A stretch of DNA of 9,066 nt from Muribaculaceae bacterium (GCA_029052265.1 JAIDJJ010000015.1:1-9066), one strand, 5' to 3'; positions 1 through 6,428 are shown, counted from the first letter of the stretch. Notes: generated by a model not told the origin, from the letters alone. A program made the numbers and translations.

Positions 1-956
1 GCACATACCTGCCCTGTCAGATCTATCTCCAGACAGGAATTTATCGACATCACTTTCGGATTCCTGGCTATCGTATAGGGATTGTTGGTCCAAGCCACAT
101 CTTTGAACACCACGTCCTCATTATTATCGAGGAAATCATATAATTCCCTCGAACCCAAAGCCAACGATGCAACAGATTTCCCCGGCATAACCGTTTTCAT
201 TGAATTGTCGATCACTCCATTCTTGAGAAGAGGCAGTACTCCGTCGGTCATCGCTTCGGTATGCAGACCGAGATGACGGTGACTTCCGAGTGCCCTTATC
301 ACCGCATTGGGAATACCTCCGACCCCGATCTGCAGCGTGGCGCCGTCAGGAATAAGCTCAGCAATATAATTCCCGATTTTAATCTCGGATTCAGTAGGAA
401 GCGCGGTCGGGACCTCTACAAGAGGATCGTCAACCTCGACAGCTGCCGACAGCTGCGACATATGGATCACGGCATCTCCGGGGGTGAAGGGCACATGACG
501 GTTGATCTGCGCTATAACACGGTCGGCACATTCCACAGCGCTTGTGGCAAGATCTGCCGACACTCCGAAACTGACCTCGCCCTTTTCATTTGGAAGCGAG
601 CAATTGATCAATGCAACATCGACCCTGCACGTGCCGTCGCGGAACAATTCCGGAACTTCCCCGAGAAACCGTGGAGTCATTGTGCCATACCCTCCCGCTA
701 TCCATTCCCGGAAAGCGTTCGATACAAAAAATGAATCAATAAGGAACGAATCTTTATATTCCTCTCGGCATAGGGGAGAGGGGCGGCGTGCCACAGCAAA
801 CCCTGAATATACTGTCACTCCGCGCAATTCATTGCCACGGTTTGCCATAGCCTCGACCAGAACCTCAGGAATTGACGTAGAACCCTGCACATACACATGG
901 TCGCCGCTCTCTATCAATTTTACAGCCTCCTCAGCCGACATATATTTATATTTCAT
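1..956 (-). CDS. Acetyl-CoA hydrolase / CoA-transferase family protein (4-hydroxybutyrate or butyrate:acetate CoA-transferase type), 3' end cut by window edge
   Basis: Reverse-strand reading from the ATG at 956 stays open for 318 codons to the left edge. The protein matches the family I CoA-transferase/acetyl-CoA hydrolase group (AbfT/Cat2-like), which moves CoA between an acyl-CoA and a free acid through a glutamyl-CoA thioester. Visible hallmarks are the opening SAEEAVKLIESGDHVYV, a glycine loop GVGGIPNAV at residues 211-219, and LHTEAMTDG at 231-239, where E234 aligns with the family's catalytic glutamate (IHSEMFSDG in well-known members). VMSINSCLEIDLTGQV (302-317) is the conserved stretch after the catalytic region. 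Family members are about 430-500 residues, so roughly the last quarter is missing. A second in-frame ATG at 941 is less likely because the homology begins between the two. The gene follows iorAB and an aminotransferase on the same strand after 150 bases, which suggests it accepts the acyl-CoA made by IorAB; that substrate is inference. A plain acetyl-CoA hydrolase or succinate CoA-transferase role is the main alternative. Confidence 0.88.
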   Translation of the reverse strand, partial: MKYKYMSAEEAVKLIESGDHVYVQGSTSIPEVLVEAMANRGNELRGVTVYSGFAVARRPSPLCREEYKDSFLIDSFFVSNAFREWIAGGYGTMTPRFLGEVPELFRDGTCRVDVALINCSLPNEKGEVSFGVSADLATSAVECADRVIAQINRHVPFTPGDAVIHMSQLSAAVEVDDPLVEVPTALPTESEIKIGNYIAELIPDGATLQIGVGGIPNAVIRALGSHRHLGLHTEAMTDGVLPLLKNGVIDNSMKTVMPGKSVASLALGSRELYDFLDNNEDVVFKDVAWTNNPYTIARNPKVMSINSCLEIDLTGQVC

Positions 957-988
957 AAGATCTGAGTTGTGATAGTTGAGTATGAGAG

Positions 989-1014
989 TTGAGAGTAGAA
1001 TTTGAGAGTAGAAT
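989..1014. repeat. Tandem 13-base direct repeat, two perfect copies
   Basis: TTGAGAGTAGAAT occurs at 989-1001 and again, end to end, at 1002-1014. Related GAGAG/TTGAG fragments continue down to about 973. It lies in what would be the 5' leader of the CoA-transferase. Replication slippage explains it simply; a regulator binding site is possible but unsupported. Confidence 0.8.
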
Positions 1015-1028
1015 TTTAATTCACCCCT

Positions 1029-1068
1029 AATTGCACTAATTATAATAATTATAATAATTAGTGCAATT
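1029..1068. repeat. Perfect 15-base inverted repeat with 10-base loop (possible attenuator or terminator)
   Basis: AATTGCACTAATTAT at 1029-1043 is exactly complementary to ATAATTAGTGCAATT at 1054-1068, with a 10-base A/T-only loop. In RNA from either strand this would form a 15-pair hairpin. It has no GC-rich base and no clean U-tract after it, so it is not a classical intrinsic terminator, but its place 39 bases past the aminotransferase stop and 72 bases before the CoA-transferase start fits a partial terminator or a 3'-end stabiliser inside the operon. Confidence 0.75.
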
Positions 1069-1091
1069 GTGTTAAGCCTACACCTCAACAA

Positions 1092-1122
1092 ATTATGAAT
1101 TATGCATTATGAATTATGCATT
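1092..1122. repeat. Tandem 14-base repeat overlapping the aminotransferase stop codon
   Basis: ATTATGAATTATGC at 1092-1105 is repeated exactly at 1106-1119 and a third copy begins at 1120. The last four aminotransferase codons (M-H-N-S) and its TAA lie inside the repeat, so the present C-terminus was set by it. A 14-base piece, CATAATTCATAATG, also occurs at 6429-6442 beside another gene's stop codon. Confidence 0.8.
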
Positions 1123-2417
1123 CTATGAAATCTTCCGAGGAATAAGTCAAGACGTTCAAACGTGTCCTCGTCAGGAATCATCGACACGCATATCCTGACA
1201 CCCTCCCGCGTGCTTCCGGTGGAATAAAGCGATATTGTCGCCACTCCGTAACGCAAAAGTTCCCTCTGCAATTCGTCTGCACTCATATCCTTGTATCCCA
1301 CAGTAAAGAAAAAGCCGTCGGCTATCGGTTCTTCACCATCCTTGTCATACTCTATATGGAATCCGTTACGGATAAATATCTCCTTCGCTTTCGCTGCCTT
1401 CCTGCCGTATTCGCTGCAATGTTCCACAAAATTGAGTCTGCCCTCCACCGCAGCCTCCATCATGGCAGCCATGGCATATTGAGCCGAATGAGCCGTGCCA
1501 GAGGAAGAGCAATACAGCACCCCGTAGATATAGGCGTCGCCGAACGATGGCATCTCATAAAACTTCTCGAAGAACTCATAATGACGGTCATACACTTTTT
1601 CGCCCATACATACCACGGCGATTCTTTGTCCGGCATAGCTGAAAATCTTTGATCCCGACAGCATCAATATGTAATTGTCTGTGTAACGTGCCACTGTAGG
1701 CACAAACGGAGCTACAAAAGGCACACTTATATCCTTACGGAAATCCATACCGAAATATGCAAGGTCTTCCAGAACGATGGCATCATATCGGGTAGCGAGC
1801 CTGCCGATGATTTCAAGTTCCTCCTCCGTAAGGTTGGTCCATGCCGGATTATTCGGATTGCTGTAGATGATACCTGTGACATTCCCTGCTTCGAGTATGC
1901 TTTCCAGCTTTTTCTCCAGTTTCTTACCACGATAGGAATAGATATCGAAAGCCACCTCATTTATTCCAAGAAGTTTTGCCTGATTGCGCTGAGCGGGAAA
2001 ACCCGGATTTATGAACAGCATCGTGTCTTTCCCCTTGATTCTCTGGGAAAGCAGCAGCATCATCGTAAAACTCGCCTGCATGGAGCCTACAGTCGGCACC
2101 ACACATCTTTCAGGAATATCCACATCCATGAAAGCTTTCACAAAATCTTTTGCGGCATGCTTGAGACACGGCAGCCCGGCGATATTGGGATACTGTCCGG
2201 CGATCCCACCCTTAAGCGCCTCAATCTCCGCCTCCACACCAATGCTTTCGGATTTCAATCCGGGATTTCCGATCTCAAGGTGTATCATACGGTCTTGAGC
2301 CTGCGCTTGAAGCTCACCGGCAAGGGCACATATCTGACGTATTGTGGCGGTGGAAAGATCTATTATCGACACTTTCCCGATCGCTTCCGCCAAAGCCTCT
2401 TTACTTAATGGAAACAT
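1107..2417 (-). CDS. Pyridoxal-phosphate aminotransferase, class I/II (fold type I), likely amino acid to 2-oxoacid for IorAB
   Basis: The 436-residue protein is a fold-type I PLP aminotransferase. SNPNNPAW (186-193) is the class's NPxNP motif, VLEDLAYFGMDFR (215-227) supplies the Asp and Tyr that contact PLP, SGSKIFSYAGQR (254-265) contains the probable Schiff-base lysine K257, and GVRICVSM (406-413) contains R408, which should bind the substrate carboxylate. HLEIGNPGL near residues 46-54 is the usual N-terminal substrate loop. Length is normal. It starts at an ATG 8 bases after the iorB stop, so co-transcription with iorAB is nearly certain. The context implies that it deaminates the amino acid whose 2-oxo acid IorAB then oxidises, probably an aromatic one; the substrate is inference, since class I/II enzymes cannot be assigned by motif. 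The extreme C-terminus (MHNS) is encoded by a tandem repeat and may differ in close relatives. Confidence 0.9.
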   Translation of the reverse strand: MFPLSKEALAEAIGKVSIIDLSTATIRQICALAGELQAQAQDRMIHLEIGNPGLKSESIGVEAEIEALKGGIAGQYPNIAGLPCLKHAAKDFVKAFMDVDIPERCVVPTVGSMQASFTMMLLLSQRIKGKDTMLFINPGFPAQRNQAKLLGINEVAFDIYSYRGKKLEKKLESILEAGNVTGIIYSNPNNPAWTNLTEEELEIIGRLATRYDAIVLEDLAYFGMDFRKDISVPFVAPFVPTVARYTDNYILMLSGSKIFSYAGQRIAVVCMGEKVYDRHYEFFEKFYEMPSFGDAYIYGVLYCSSSGTAHSAQYAMAAMMEAAVEGRLNFVEHCSEYGRKAAKAKEIFIRNGFHIEYDKDGEEPIADGFFFTVGYKDMSADELQRELLRYGVATISLYSTGSTREGVRICVSMIPDEDTFERLDLFLGRFHRMHNS

Positions 2418-2425
2418 GGCATCAA

Positions 2426-3025
2426 TTATTTTTCACGGAGTGATACAAGAAGATCTTCTGTATATTCTCTTCCCGCACGATAGGCGGATATATTGACCTC
2501 CACAGCTTTTTCACCTTTTCTGATAAAAAGGTCGGCGATGGCTTGCTCTATCAGAGCCCCTTCAAGTTCCACAAAAGGGGAGGCGGCACCCAAAAGCACC
2601 ATATTCGAGCTTCTCGGCGACATCAGCGACCGGGCGGCGGCATCCATGTCAAACGCCACCAGATTACCATGTTGCTGCAGATCCTTGCATATCTCTTTAA
2701 TATCCGGATAATTGTCGATATTGACAAAGGGGGTACTGTTGGTCACTATCCAGCCCTGCTCAGAAAGATAGGGCACATATCTAAGTGCCTCCATCGGTTC
2801 AAGCGACACTATCATGTCGGCACTCCCTGACGGTATGAGATCAGAATATATCGGCGTGGAACTTATACGCAGGTTCGACTGGACATCCCCTCCACGCTGG
2901 CTCATGCCATGCACCTCCGCCTGCTTCAGATAAAGGTTTTCTTTTAAGGCAGCCTTTCCAAGAATGGTAGCGATCGTAAGTATACCCTGCCCCCCTACGC
3001 CTGCCAGAATTATATCGGTTTTCAT
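2426..3025 (-). CDS. iorB: Indolepyruvate:ferredoxin oxidoreductase, beta subunit
   Basis: This is the small (gamma-type) subunit of the two-subunit 2-oxoacid:ferredoxin oxidoreductase that converts arylpyruvates plus CoA to arylacetyl-CoA, CO2 and reduced ferredoxin in the cytoplasm. The 199-residue product has the family's starting signature KTDIILAGVGGQG (2-14), with a glycine-rich GVGGQG loop at 9-14, and EVHGMSQRGG at 37-46, which is the classic IorB/PorG motif. Length is typical (about 190-200). I chose the ATG at 3025: an in-frame GTG at 3061 would add 12 residues and overlap iorA by 14 bases, but the family begins exactly at MKTDI. With this start the gap to iorA is 22 bases, and the aminotransferase follows 8 bases after the stop. 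Substrate preference (indole-, phenyl- or hydroxyphenyl-pyruvate, or branched-chain) cannot be read from sequence. Confidence 0.93.
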   Translation of the reverse strand: MKTDIILAGVGGQGILTIATILGKAALKENLYLKQAEVHGMSQRGGDVQSNLRISSTPIYSDLIPSGSADMIVSLEPMEALRYVPYLSEQGWIVTNSTPFVNIDNYPDIKEICKDLQQHGNLVAFDMDAAARSLMSPRSSNMVLLGAASPFVELEGALIEQAIADLFIRKGEKAVEVNISAYRAGREYTEDLLVSLREK

Positions 3026-3047
3026 ATTTCGGTTTGATTTTAAGGTT

Positions 3048-4682
3048 TCACTTGTTTGCACTGCTTTTTGCCGAAGCGTGACGACGTGCGGTCTGTATGC
3101 ATTCCCGACGCGAAACTATCACAGAAAGTCCCTCATAATCTATCTCTTCCTTAAATAGTCTCACCATCTCATCATGATTCTTTGGAAGCGAATCTATCGT
3201 GCGGACATGCTCCGGAGAGGCACCGAGTCCAAGACAGATCTCTTCCAGCTTTCCCGTGCCTTGCGAATCCTGTCCGCCCGTCATGCCGGTGGTGAGATTA
3301 TCGGATATGATGACTGTCATTGGTGAATTTTCATTTATCGCATCAAGCAGACCGGTCATGCCGCTGTGGGTAAACGTGGAATCTCCTATTATCGCCACAG
3401 CCGGATGCTGACCGGCATCCGCAGCCCCTTTTGCCATAGTTATGGATGCGCCCATATCGACGCATGTATCGATGGCATTGAACGGCTTTAGAAATCCGAG
3501 GGTGTAGCACCCTATATCGCCAAACACTTTGGGCGTCTCATAGTGGCTCAGGGCTTCGTTAAGGGCGCCATATACGTCACGGTGTCCACATCCCTGACAT
3601 AATGCCGGAGGACGTCCCGCAACTTTTTCGGACACTTCCTTATGCTCCGGCATTCTGATTTCCGGCACAGAAGGGATTATCCTTACAATCGCTCTCTTGA
3701 CCTCGTCCGGCGTGAGTTCGCCGTCCCTGACCACTTCTCCCGACAATTTGCCATACACCCGTTTCCCGGTGTCAAGCAATCCGCGGAGCCTGGATTCAAT
3801 AAACGGCTGCCCGTCCTCAAGTACAAGTAAGGAATCACAGGTATCATATAGATTCCGTATCATCTTTTTAGGCAAGGGATATTGACTTACCTTGACAGTC
3901 GGGAACGGCACTTTCCCGGAAAAAGCTTCTTTAAGATAATTATAGGCAATACCGCTCGCTATGATTCCCATTTCACGGCGCGGGGCATCCTCAAGACGGT
4001 TGAACGGAGAATGGTCGGAAGAATTTACGAACTCATCGTAATCGGCTATAAGCTGACGGTTTCTTATTCTCGACATAGCTGGCATGAGCACCCACTGGTT
4101 TCTATTCTCCGGATAGCTCATGACATTTTCCGGAGCAGGCACAGCATCTGTCTCCACCACAGCCCTCGAATGGCTCAGGCGCGTCACAAACCTTATGAGA
4201 ACCGGGATCCTGTATTTTTCCGACAATTCAAATCCGTAGGCAGCCATATCATACGCCTCCTGCTGGTCAGATGGTTCAAGCGCCGGAATCATTGCAAAAT
4301 CAGCATAAAATCTTGAATCCTGTTCATTTTGAGACGAATGCATACCCGGATCATCGGCAGCTACGACAAGCATACCTCCGTTTGCTCCTGTCATCGCTGA
4401 ATTTACAAACGGATCGGCAGCCACATTCAGTCCAACATGCTTCATCGACGTAAAAGTCCGTTTGCCGCAGAACGACATTCCAAGAGCCTCCTCCAGGGCA
4501 GTCTTTTCATTCGACGACCAATGGGAATGAATCCCGCGTTCTTTCGCAACAGGGTCAGACTGAACATACTCCATGATTTCTGTGGAAGGGGTACCCGGAT
4601 AGGCATATGCTCCGGAAAGACCCGCATTGATGGCACCTAAGGCAAAAGCCTCGTCTCCAAGTAAGAGTCGTTTCGTTTTCAT
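3048..4682 (-). CDS. iorA: Indolepyruvate:ferredoxin oxidoreductase, alpha subunit, short form without C-terminal ferredoxin domain
   Basis: This is the large, thiamine-diphosphate-binding subunit that pairs with IorB. Numbering is from the ATG at 4682 (544 residues); an upstream in-frame TTG at 4691 adds only three residues and is less likely because the family starts MKxKxLLLGDEA. The N-terminal pyrimidine-type domain shows AYPGTPSTE (about 27-35) and SSNEKTALEEALG (56-68). The C-terminal TPP domain shows ALCQGCGHRDVYGAL (360-374), GDIGCYTLG (388-396) and the cofactor motif GDSTFTHSG...DN (GDS at 433-435, DN at 461-462). Archaeal-type IorA proteins exceed 600 residues and end in a ferredoxin-like domain with two CxxCxxC clusters. 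Here the protein stops soon after RREC (525-528) and has no such cysteines, so the domain is absent rather than mutated. It is first in the operon and is preceded by a consensus Bacteroidetes promoter. Confidence 0.94.
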   Translation of the reverse strand: MKTKRLLLGDEAFALGAINAGLSGAYAYPGTPSTEIMEYVQSDPVAKERGIHSHWSSNEKTALEEALGMSFCGKRTFTSMKHVGLNVAADPFVNSAMTGANGGMLVVAADDPGMHSSQNEQDSRFYADFAMIPALEPSDQQEAYDMAAYGFELSEKYRIPVLIRFVTRLSHSRAVVETDAVPAPENVMSYPENRNQWVLMPAMSRIRNRQLIADYDEFVNSSDHSPFNRLEDAPRREMGIIASGIAYNYLKEAFSGKVPFPTVKVSQYPLPKKMIRNLYDTCDSLLVLEDGQPFIESRLRGLLDTGKRVYGKLSGEVVRDGELTPDEVKRAIVRIIPSVPEIRMPEHKEVSEKVAGRPPALCQGCGHRDVYGALNEALSHYETPKVFGDIGCYTLGFLKPFNAIDTCVDMGASITMAKGAADAGQHPAVAIIGDSTFTHSGMTGLLDAINENSPMTVIISDNLTTGMTGGQDSQGTGKLEEICLGLGASPEHVRTIDSLPKNHDEMVRLFKEEIDYEGLSVIVSRRECIQTARRHASAKSSANK

Positions 4683-4733
4683 AACTGGCAATAATTGGGA
4701 ATTATTTAGATTTTAGGTTACTGGTATAGGTTG

Positions 4734-4766
4734 CAAATATACAAAAATAATTCGTGATTTATCAAA
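4734..4766 (-). promoter_or_regulatory. Bacteroidetes sigma-ABfr promoter for the iorA-iorB-aminotransferase operon
   Basis: On the minus strand a -33 TTTG (4766-4763) is followed after 21 bases by the -7 box TATATTTG (4741-4734), an exact match to the Bacteroidetes consensus TAnnTTTG. Transcription would begin near 4727, giving a leader of about 45 bases before the iorA ATG. That leader is too short for a riboswitch, so any control is likely at initiation. Confidence 0.8.
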
Positions 4767-4842
4767 TTTATGAGCACTTAAATTTCACCTTCGCAATCCA
4801 ATAATTCGTTATCCTCTAAATTTCAAGACAAAATCTCCAATA

Positions 4843-4878
4843 AGATTGTCATGGTGGAGACATCAAACCATGACATCT
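4843..4878. repeat. Hairpin, perfect 9-base stem extended by 3 pairs past a bulge
   Basis: TGTCATGGT at 4847-4855 pairs exactly with ACCATGACA at 4867-4875 across an 11-base loop, and AGA/TCT extend the stem beyond one bulged T. On the plus strand it is followed by a moderately T-rich stretch (CACTTTTACTTT), on the minus strand by ATCTTATT. It sits about 80 bases upstream of the iorA promoter, so it may be a binding site or simply a structured relic. Confidence 0.55.
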
Positions 4879-4931
4879 ACACTTTTACTTTGAAATAATA
4901 GCGTTTTTCAAATTAAAGATTAACCTCACTT

Positions 4932-5101
4932 CTTAGAGAGTGTTTAGTTTTGGCATAAGTTAAGATTTAGAAAGAGTTTTTGAGGTTGTTTTGAGACTGA
5001 GTGAAGGAGTTATGGGGTTCCATAACGACTGAATGAAGACTTAAAACAAGCCAAAAAGACTTCTAAAGATTTCTTAATGTTAAAAGTAAACACACTCTAA
5101 G
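4932..5101. mobile_element. MITE-like long imperfect snapback element, about 170 bases
   Basis: The segment is one nearly symmetric imperfect palindrome. Its ends, CTTAGAGAGTGTTTA (4932-4946) and TAAACACACTCTAAG (5087-5101), match as inverted repeats at 14 of 15 positions. Internal blocks keep pairing, for example TTGTTTTGA against TTAAAACAA, and GATTTAGAA against TTCTAAAGA. The centre is GTTATGG-GGTT-CCATAAC (5009-5026), within one base of the geometric midpoint. Further out TTAACC (4920-4925) and GGTTAA (5104-5109) may extend the element to 190 bases. No protein is encoded. Size, terminal repeats and foldback form fit a non-autonomous miniature inverted-repeat transposable element. I see no clear target-site duplication, so a structured RNA is the alternative. 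On the plus strand many mismatches become G-U pairs (for example GG opposite UU), so plus-strand RNA would fold better. Confidence 0.65.
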
Positions 5102-5142
5102 GGGGTTAACGTTTTTAAGGTGATTAGGGTATAGTATGAAAC

Positions 5143-5180
5143 AGGACAGTCTGCTATTGAGCAAACTGTCCTTTCTTTTT
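5143..5180 (+). terminator. Rho-independent terminator-like hairpin, plus-strand orientation
   Basis: AGGACAGT (5143-5150) pairs with ACTGTCCT (5165-5172), and an inner TGC/GCA lengthens the stem around a six-base loop. The plus strand continues TTTCTTTTT (5172-5180), a proper U-tract. Read on the minus strand, the hairpin lies 59 bases past the ychF stop but is followed by GTTTCATAC, a poor U-tract. It could serve ychF weakly, but it is better suited to ending a plus-strand transcript, although no plus-strand gene precedes it. Confidence 0.65.
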
Positions 5181-5182
5181 GT

Positions 5183-5223
5183 CAATTAGTAATTAGTAAT
5201 TATCAATTATCAATTACTAATTG
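5183..5223. repeat. AT-rich palindrome, 12-base arms, just downstream of ychF
   Basis: CAATTAGTAATT (5183-5194) is the exact reverse complement of AATTACTAATTG (5212-5223). The 17-base interior is built from further AATTA and ATCAATT units, so several registers can pair. It is 15 bases beyond the ychF stop codon. It belongs to the same general class of AT-rich intergenic repeat as those at 1029-1122 and 6429-6446. Confidence 0.7.
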
Positions 5224-5238
5224 CTGATTGATATAGGG

Positions 5239-6342
5239 TTAGACGTTGAAGCGGAAGTGCATGATGTCGCCGTCGTTGACAACGTATTCCTTGCCTTCTA
5301 CCGACATCTTGCCCGCCTCTTTAACGGCGTTTTCTGATCCGAGTGTCACAAAATCATCATATTTGATCACCTCGGCACGGATGAAGCCTTTCTCGAAATC
5401 TGTGTGTATGATTCCGGCTGCCTGAGGTGCTTTCGTGCCGCGGAGGAATGTCCACGCGCGTACCTCGTCAGCTCCTGCAGTAAAATAGGTCTGAAGGTCA
5501 AGAAGCGCGTATGCAGCACGGATCAGACGGCTCACGCCACTCTCTTTCAATCCGATCTCTTCGAGAAATTCGGCACGCTCTTCGGCTGTTTCCAGTTCTG
5601 CAATATCACTTTCTGTGGCAGCTGCAACGATCATGATCTGCGAAGAATCGCCCTTCAATGCCTCTTTTACCTGCTCCACATATTTGTTACCCTCAACTGC
5701 CGATGCATCGTCCACATTGCAGACATAAAGCACCGGTTTGTTGGTGAGAAGGAACAGATCATGCGCGAACCGCTGTTCATCTTTTGTCTCAAACTGCACA
5801 CTTCTTGCAGGCTGTCCCTGCTCAAGAGCCTCCTTATAAGCTTTCAGCACCTCAGCCTGAAGCTTGGCTGTCTTGTCGCCACCGGTCTGGGCAGCCTTCA
5901 GGGTCTTTGAAAGACGGGTTTCTACAGTCTCAAGATCCTTTATCTGAAGCTCATAGTTTATAATCTCCATGTCGCGGACAGGATCGACATTTCCGTCGAC
6001 ATGAGTGATATTGTCATCATCGAAACAGCGCAACACATGAAGTATGGCATCGGTCTCACGGATATTTGCAAGAAACTTGTTACCAAGACCTTCACCTTTT
6101 GATGCGCCTTTTACAAGCCCGGCTATGTCCACAATCTCGACAGTGGCAGGCACCACGCTGCGGGGATTGCACATCTCGACAAGTTTGTTGAGACGCTCGT
6201 CGGGCACCGTGATCATGCCCACATTAGGCTCGATCGTACAGAAAGGAAAGTTTGCTGACTGAGCCTTCGCATTGCTCAGACAGTTGAAAAGGGTGGACTT
6301 GCCGACATTGGGCAAACCCACTATACCGCATTTTAAAGACAT
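5239..6342 (-). CDS. ychF: Redox-regulated ribosome-binding P-loop NTPase YchF (Obg family, OLA1 group)
   Basis: YchF is a conserved cytosolic P-loop NTPase of the Obg family that associates with ribosomes and prefers ATP to GTP. The 367-residue protein is full length. It carries the Walker A/G1 sequence GLPNVGKST (9-17), the G2 region FPFCTIEPNVG (32-42), G3 DIAGLVKGASKGEGLGN (72-88), and, where classical GTPases have NKxD, NVDD at 209-212. YchF proteins are known for replacing NKxD (typically NxxE), which explains their ATP preference; the aspartate variant is noted separately. The coiled-coil helical insert (about 128-175) and the C-terminal TGS domain (about 284-367, with TFLRGTKAPQAAGIIHTDFEKGFIRAEV and the terminal DGDIMHFRFNV) are both present. 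The ATG at 6342 gives the standard N-terminus MSLKCGIVGLPNVGKS. It appears monocistronic, with its own consensus promoter. Confidence 0.98.
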   Translation of the reverse strand: MSLKCGIVGLPNVGKSTLFNCLSNAKAQSANFPFCTIEPNVGMITVPDERLNKLVEMCNPRSVVPATVEIVDIAGLVKGASKGEGLGNKFLANIRETDAILHVLRCFDDDNITHVDGNVDPVRDMEIINYELQIKDLETVETRLSKTLKAAQTGGDKTAKLQAEVLKAYKEALEQGQPARSVQFETKDEQRFAHDLFLLTNKPVLYVCNVDDASAVEGNKYVEQVKEALKGDSSQIMIVAAATESDIAELETAEERAEFLEEIGLKESGVSRLIRAAYALLDLQTYFTAGADEVRAWTFLRGTKAPQAAGIIHTDFEKGFIRAEVIKYDDFVTLGSENAVKEAGKMSVEGKEYVVNDGDIMHFRFNV

Positions 6343-6369
6343 TATTCTTACCTATTTATTAATTTGTTG

Positions 6370-6401
6370 CAAAATTAATAAATAAGAGCCGATTCCGCAA
6401 A
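6370..6401 (-). promoter_or_regulatory. Bacteroidetes promoter for ychF
   Basis: On the minus strand the -33 TTTG (6401-6398) and -7 box TAATTTTG (6377-6370) are separated by 20 bases, matching the consensus. The expected start site near 6363 leaves a leader of roughly 20 bases before the ychF ATG. Confidence 0.8.
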
Positions 6402-6428
6402 AAATGAATTTAAAGTCTTAAACCAATT

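Larger units (their letters stand above)
957..1106. other. Repeat-rich 150-base spacer between aminotransferase and CoA-transferase genes
   Basis: This AT-rich spacer holds three distinct repeats, each listed separately: a 13-base tandem pair (989-1014), a perfect 15-base inverted repeat (1029-1068) and a 14-base tandem pair that runs into the aminotransferase 3' end (1092-1122). I see no TAnnTTTG promoter on the minus strand ahead of the CoA-transferase, so the downstream gene probably depends on read-through from the iorAB-aminotransferase transcript, or on a promoter I cannot recognise. Confidence 0.7.
4683..5238. other. Gene-free spacer of about 560 bases rich in inverted repeats
   Basis: No open frame over 20 codons with a plausible start lies here on either strand. 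What it holds is the iorA promoter (4734-4766) and four inverted repeats in series: a small hairpin (4843-4878), a long snapback element (4932-5101), a terminator-like hairpin (5143-5180) and an AT-rich palindrome (5183-5223). The two flanking genes are both on the minus strand, so this is the 3' flank of ychF and the 5' flank of iorA. Confidence 0.8.

Noticed and set aside
261..972. Overlapping plus-strand open frames of about 156 codons each
   Set aside because: They lie opposite a minus-strand frame with clear CoA-transferase motifs, overlap each other and show no recognisable domain.
3026..3061. Longer iorB starting at GTG 3061 and overlapping iorA
   Set aside because: The family N-terminus aligns at the ATG at 3025. 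The extra 12 residues are polar and unlike IorB.
4851..4898. 15-codon plus-strand frame overlapping a hairpin
   Set aside because: Length is at chance level, with no start signals and no conserved context that I can see.
5136..5189. 17-codon plus-strand frame starting ATGAAACAGGAC, possible leader peptide
   Set aside because: It is built from the terminator hairpin sequence, has no downstream plus-strand gene to regulate and shows no run of a single amino acid codon.
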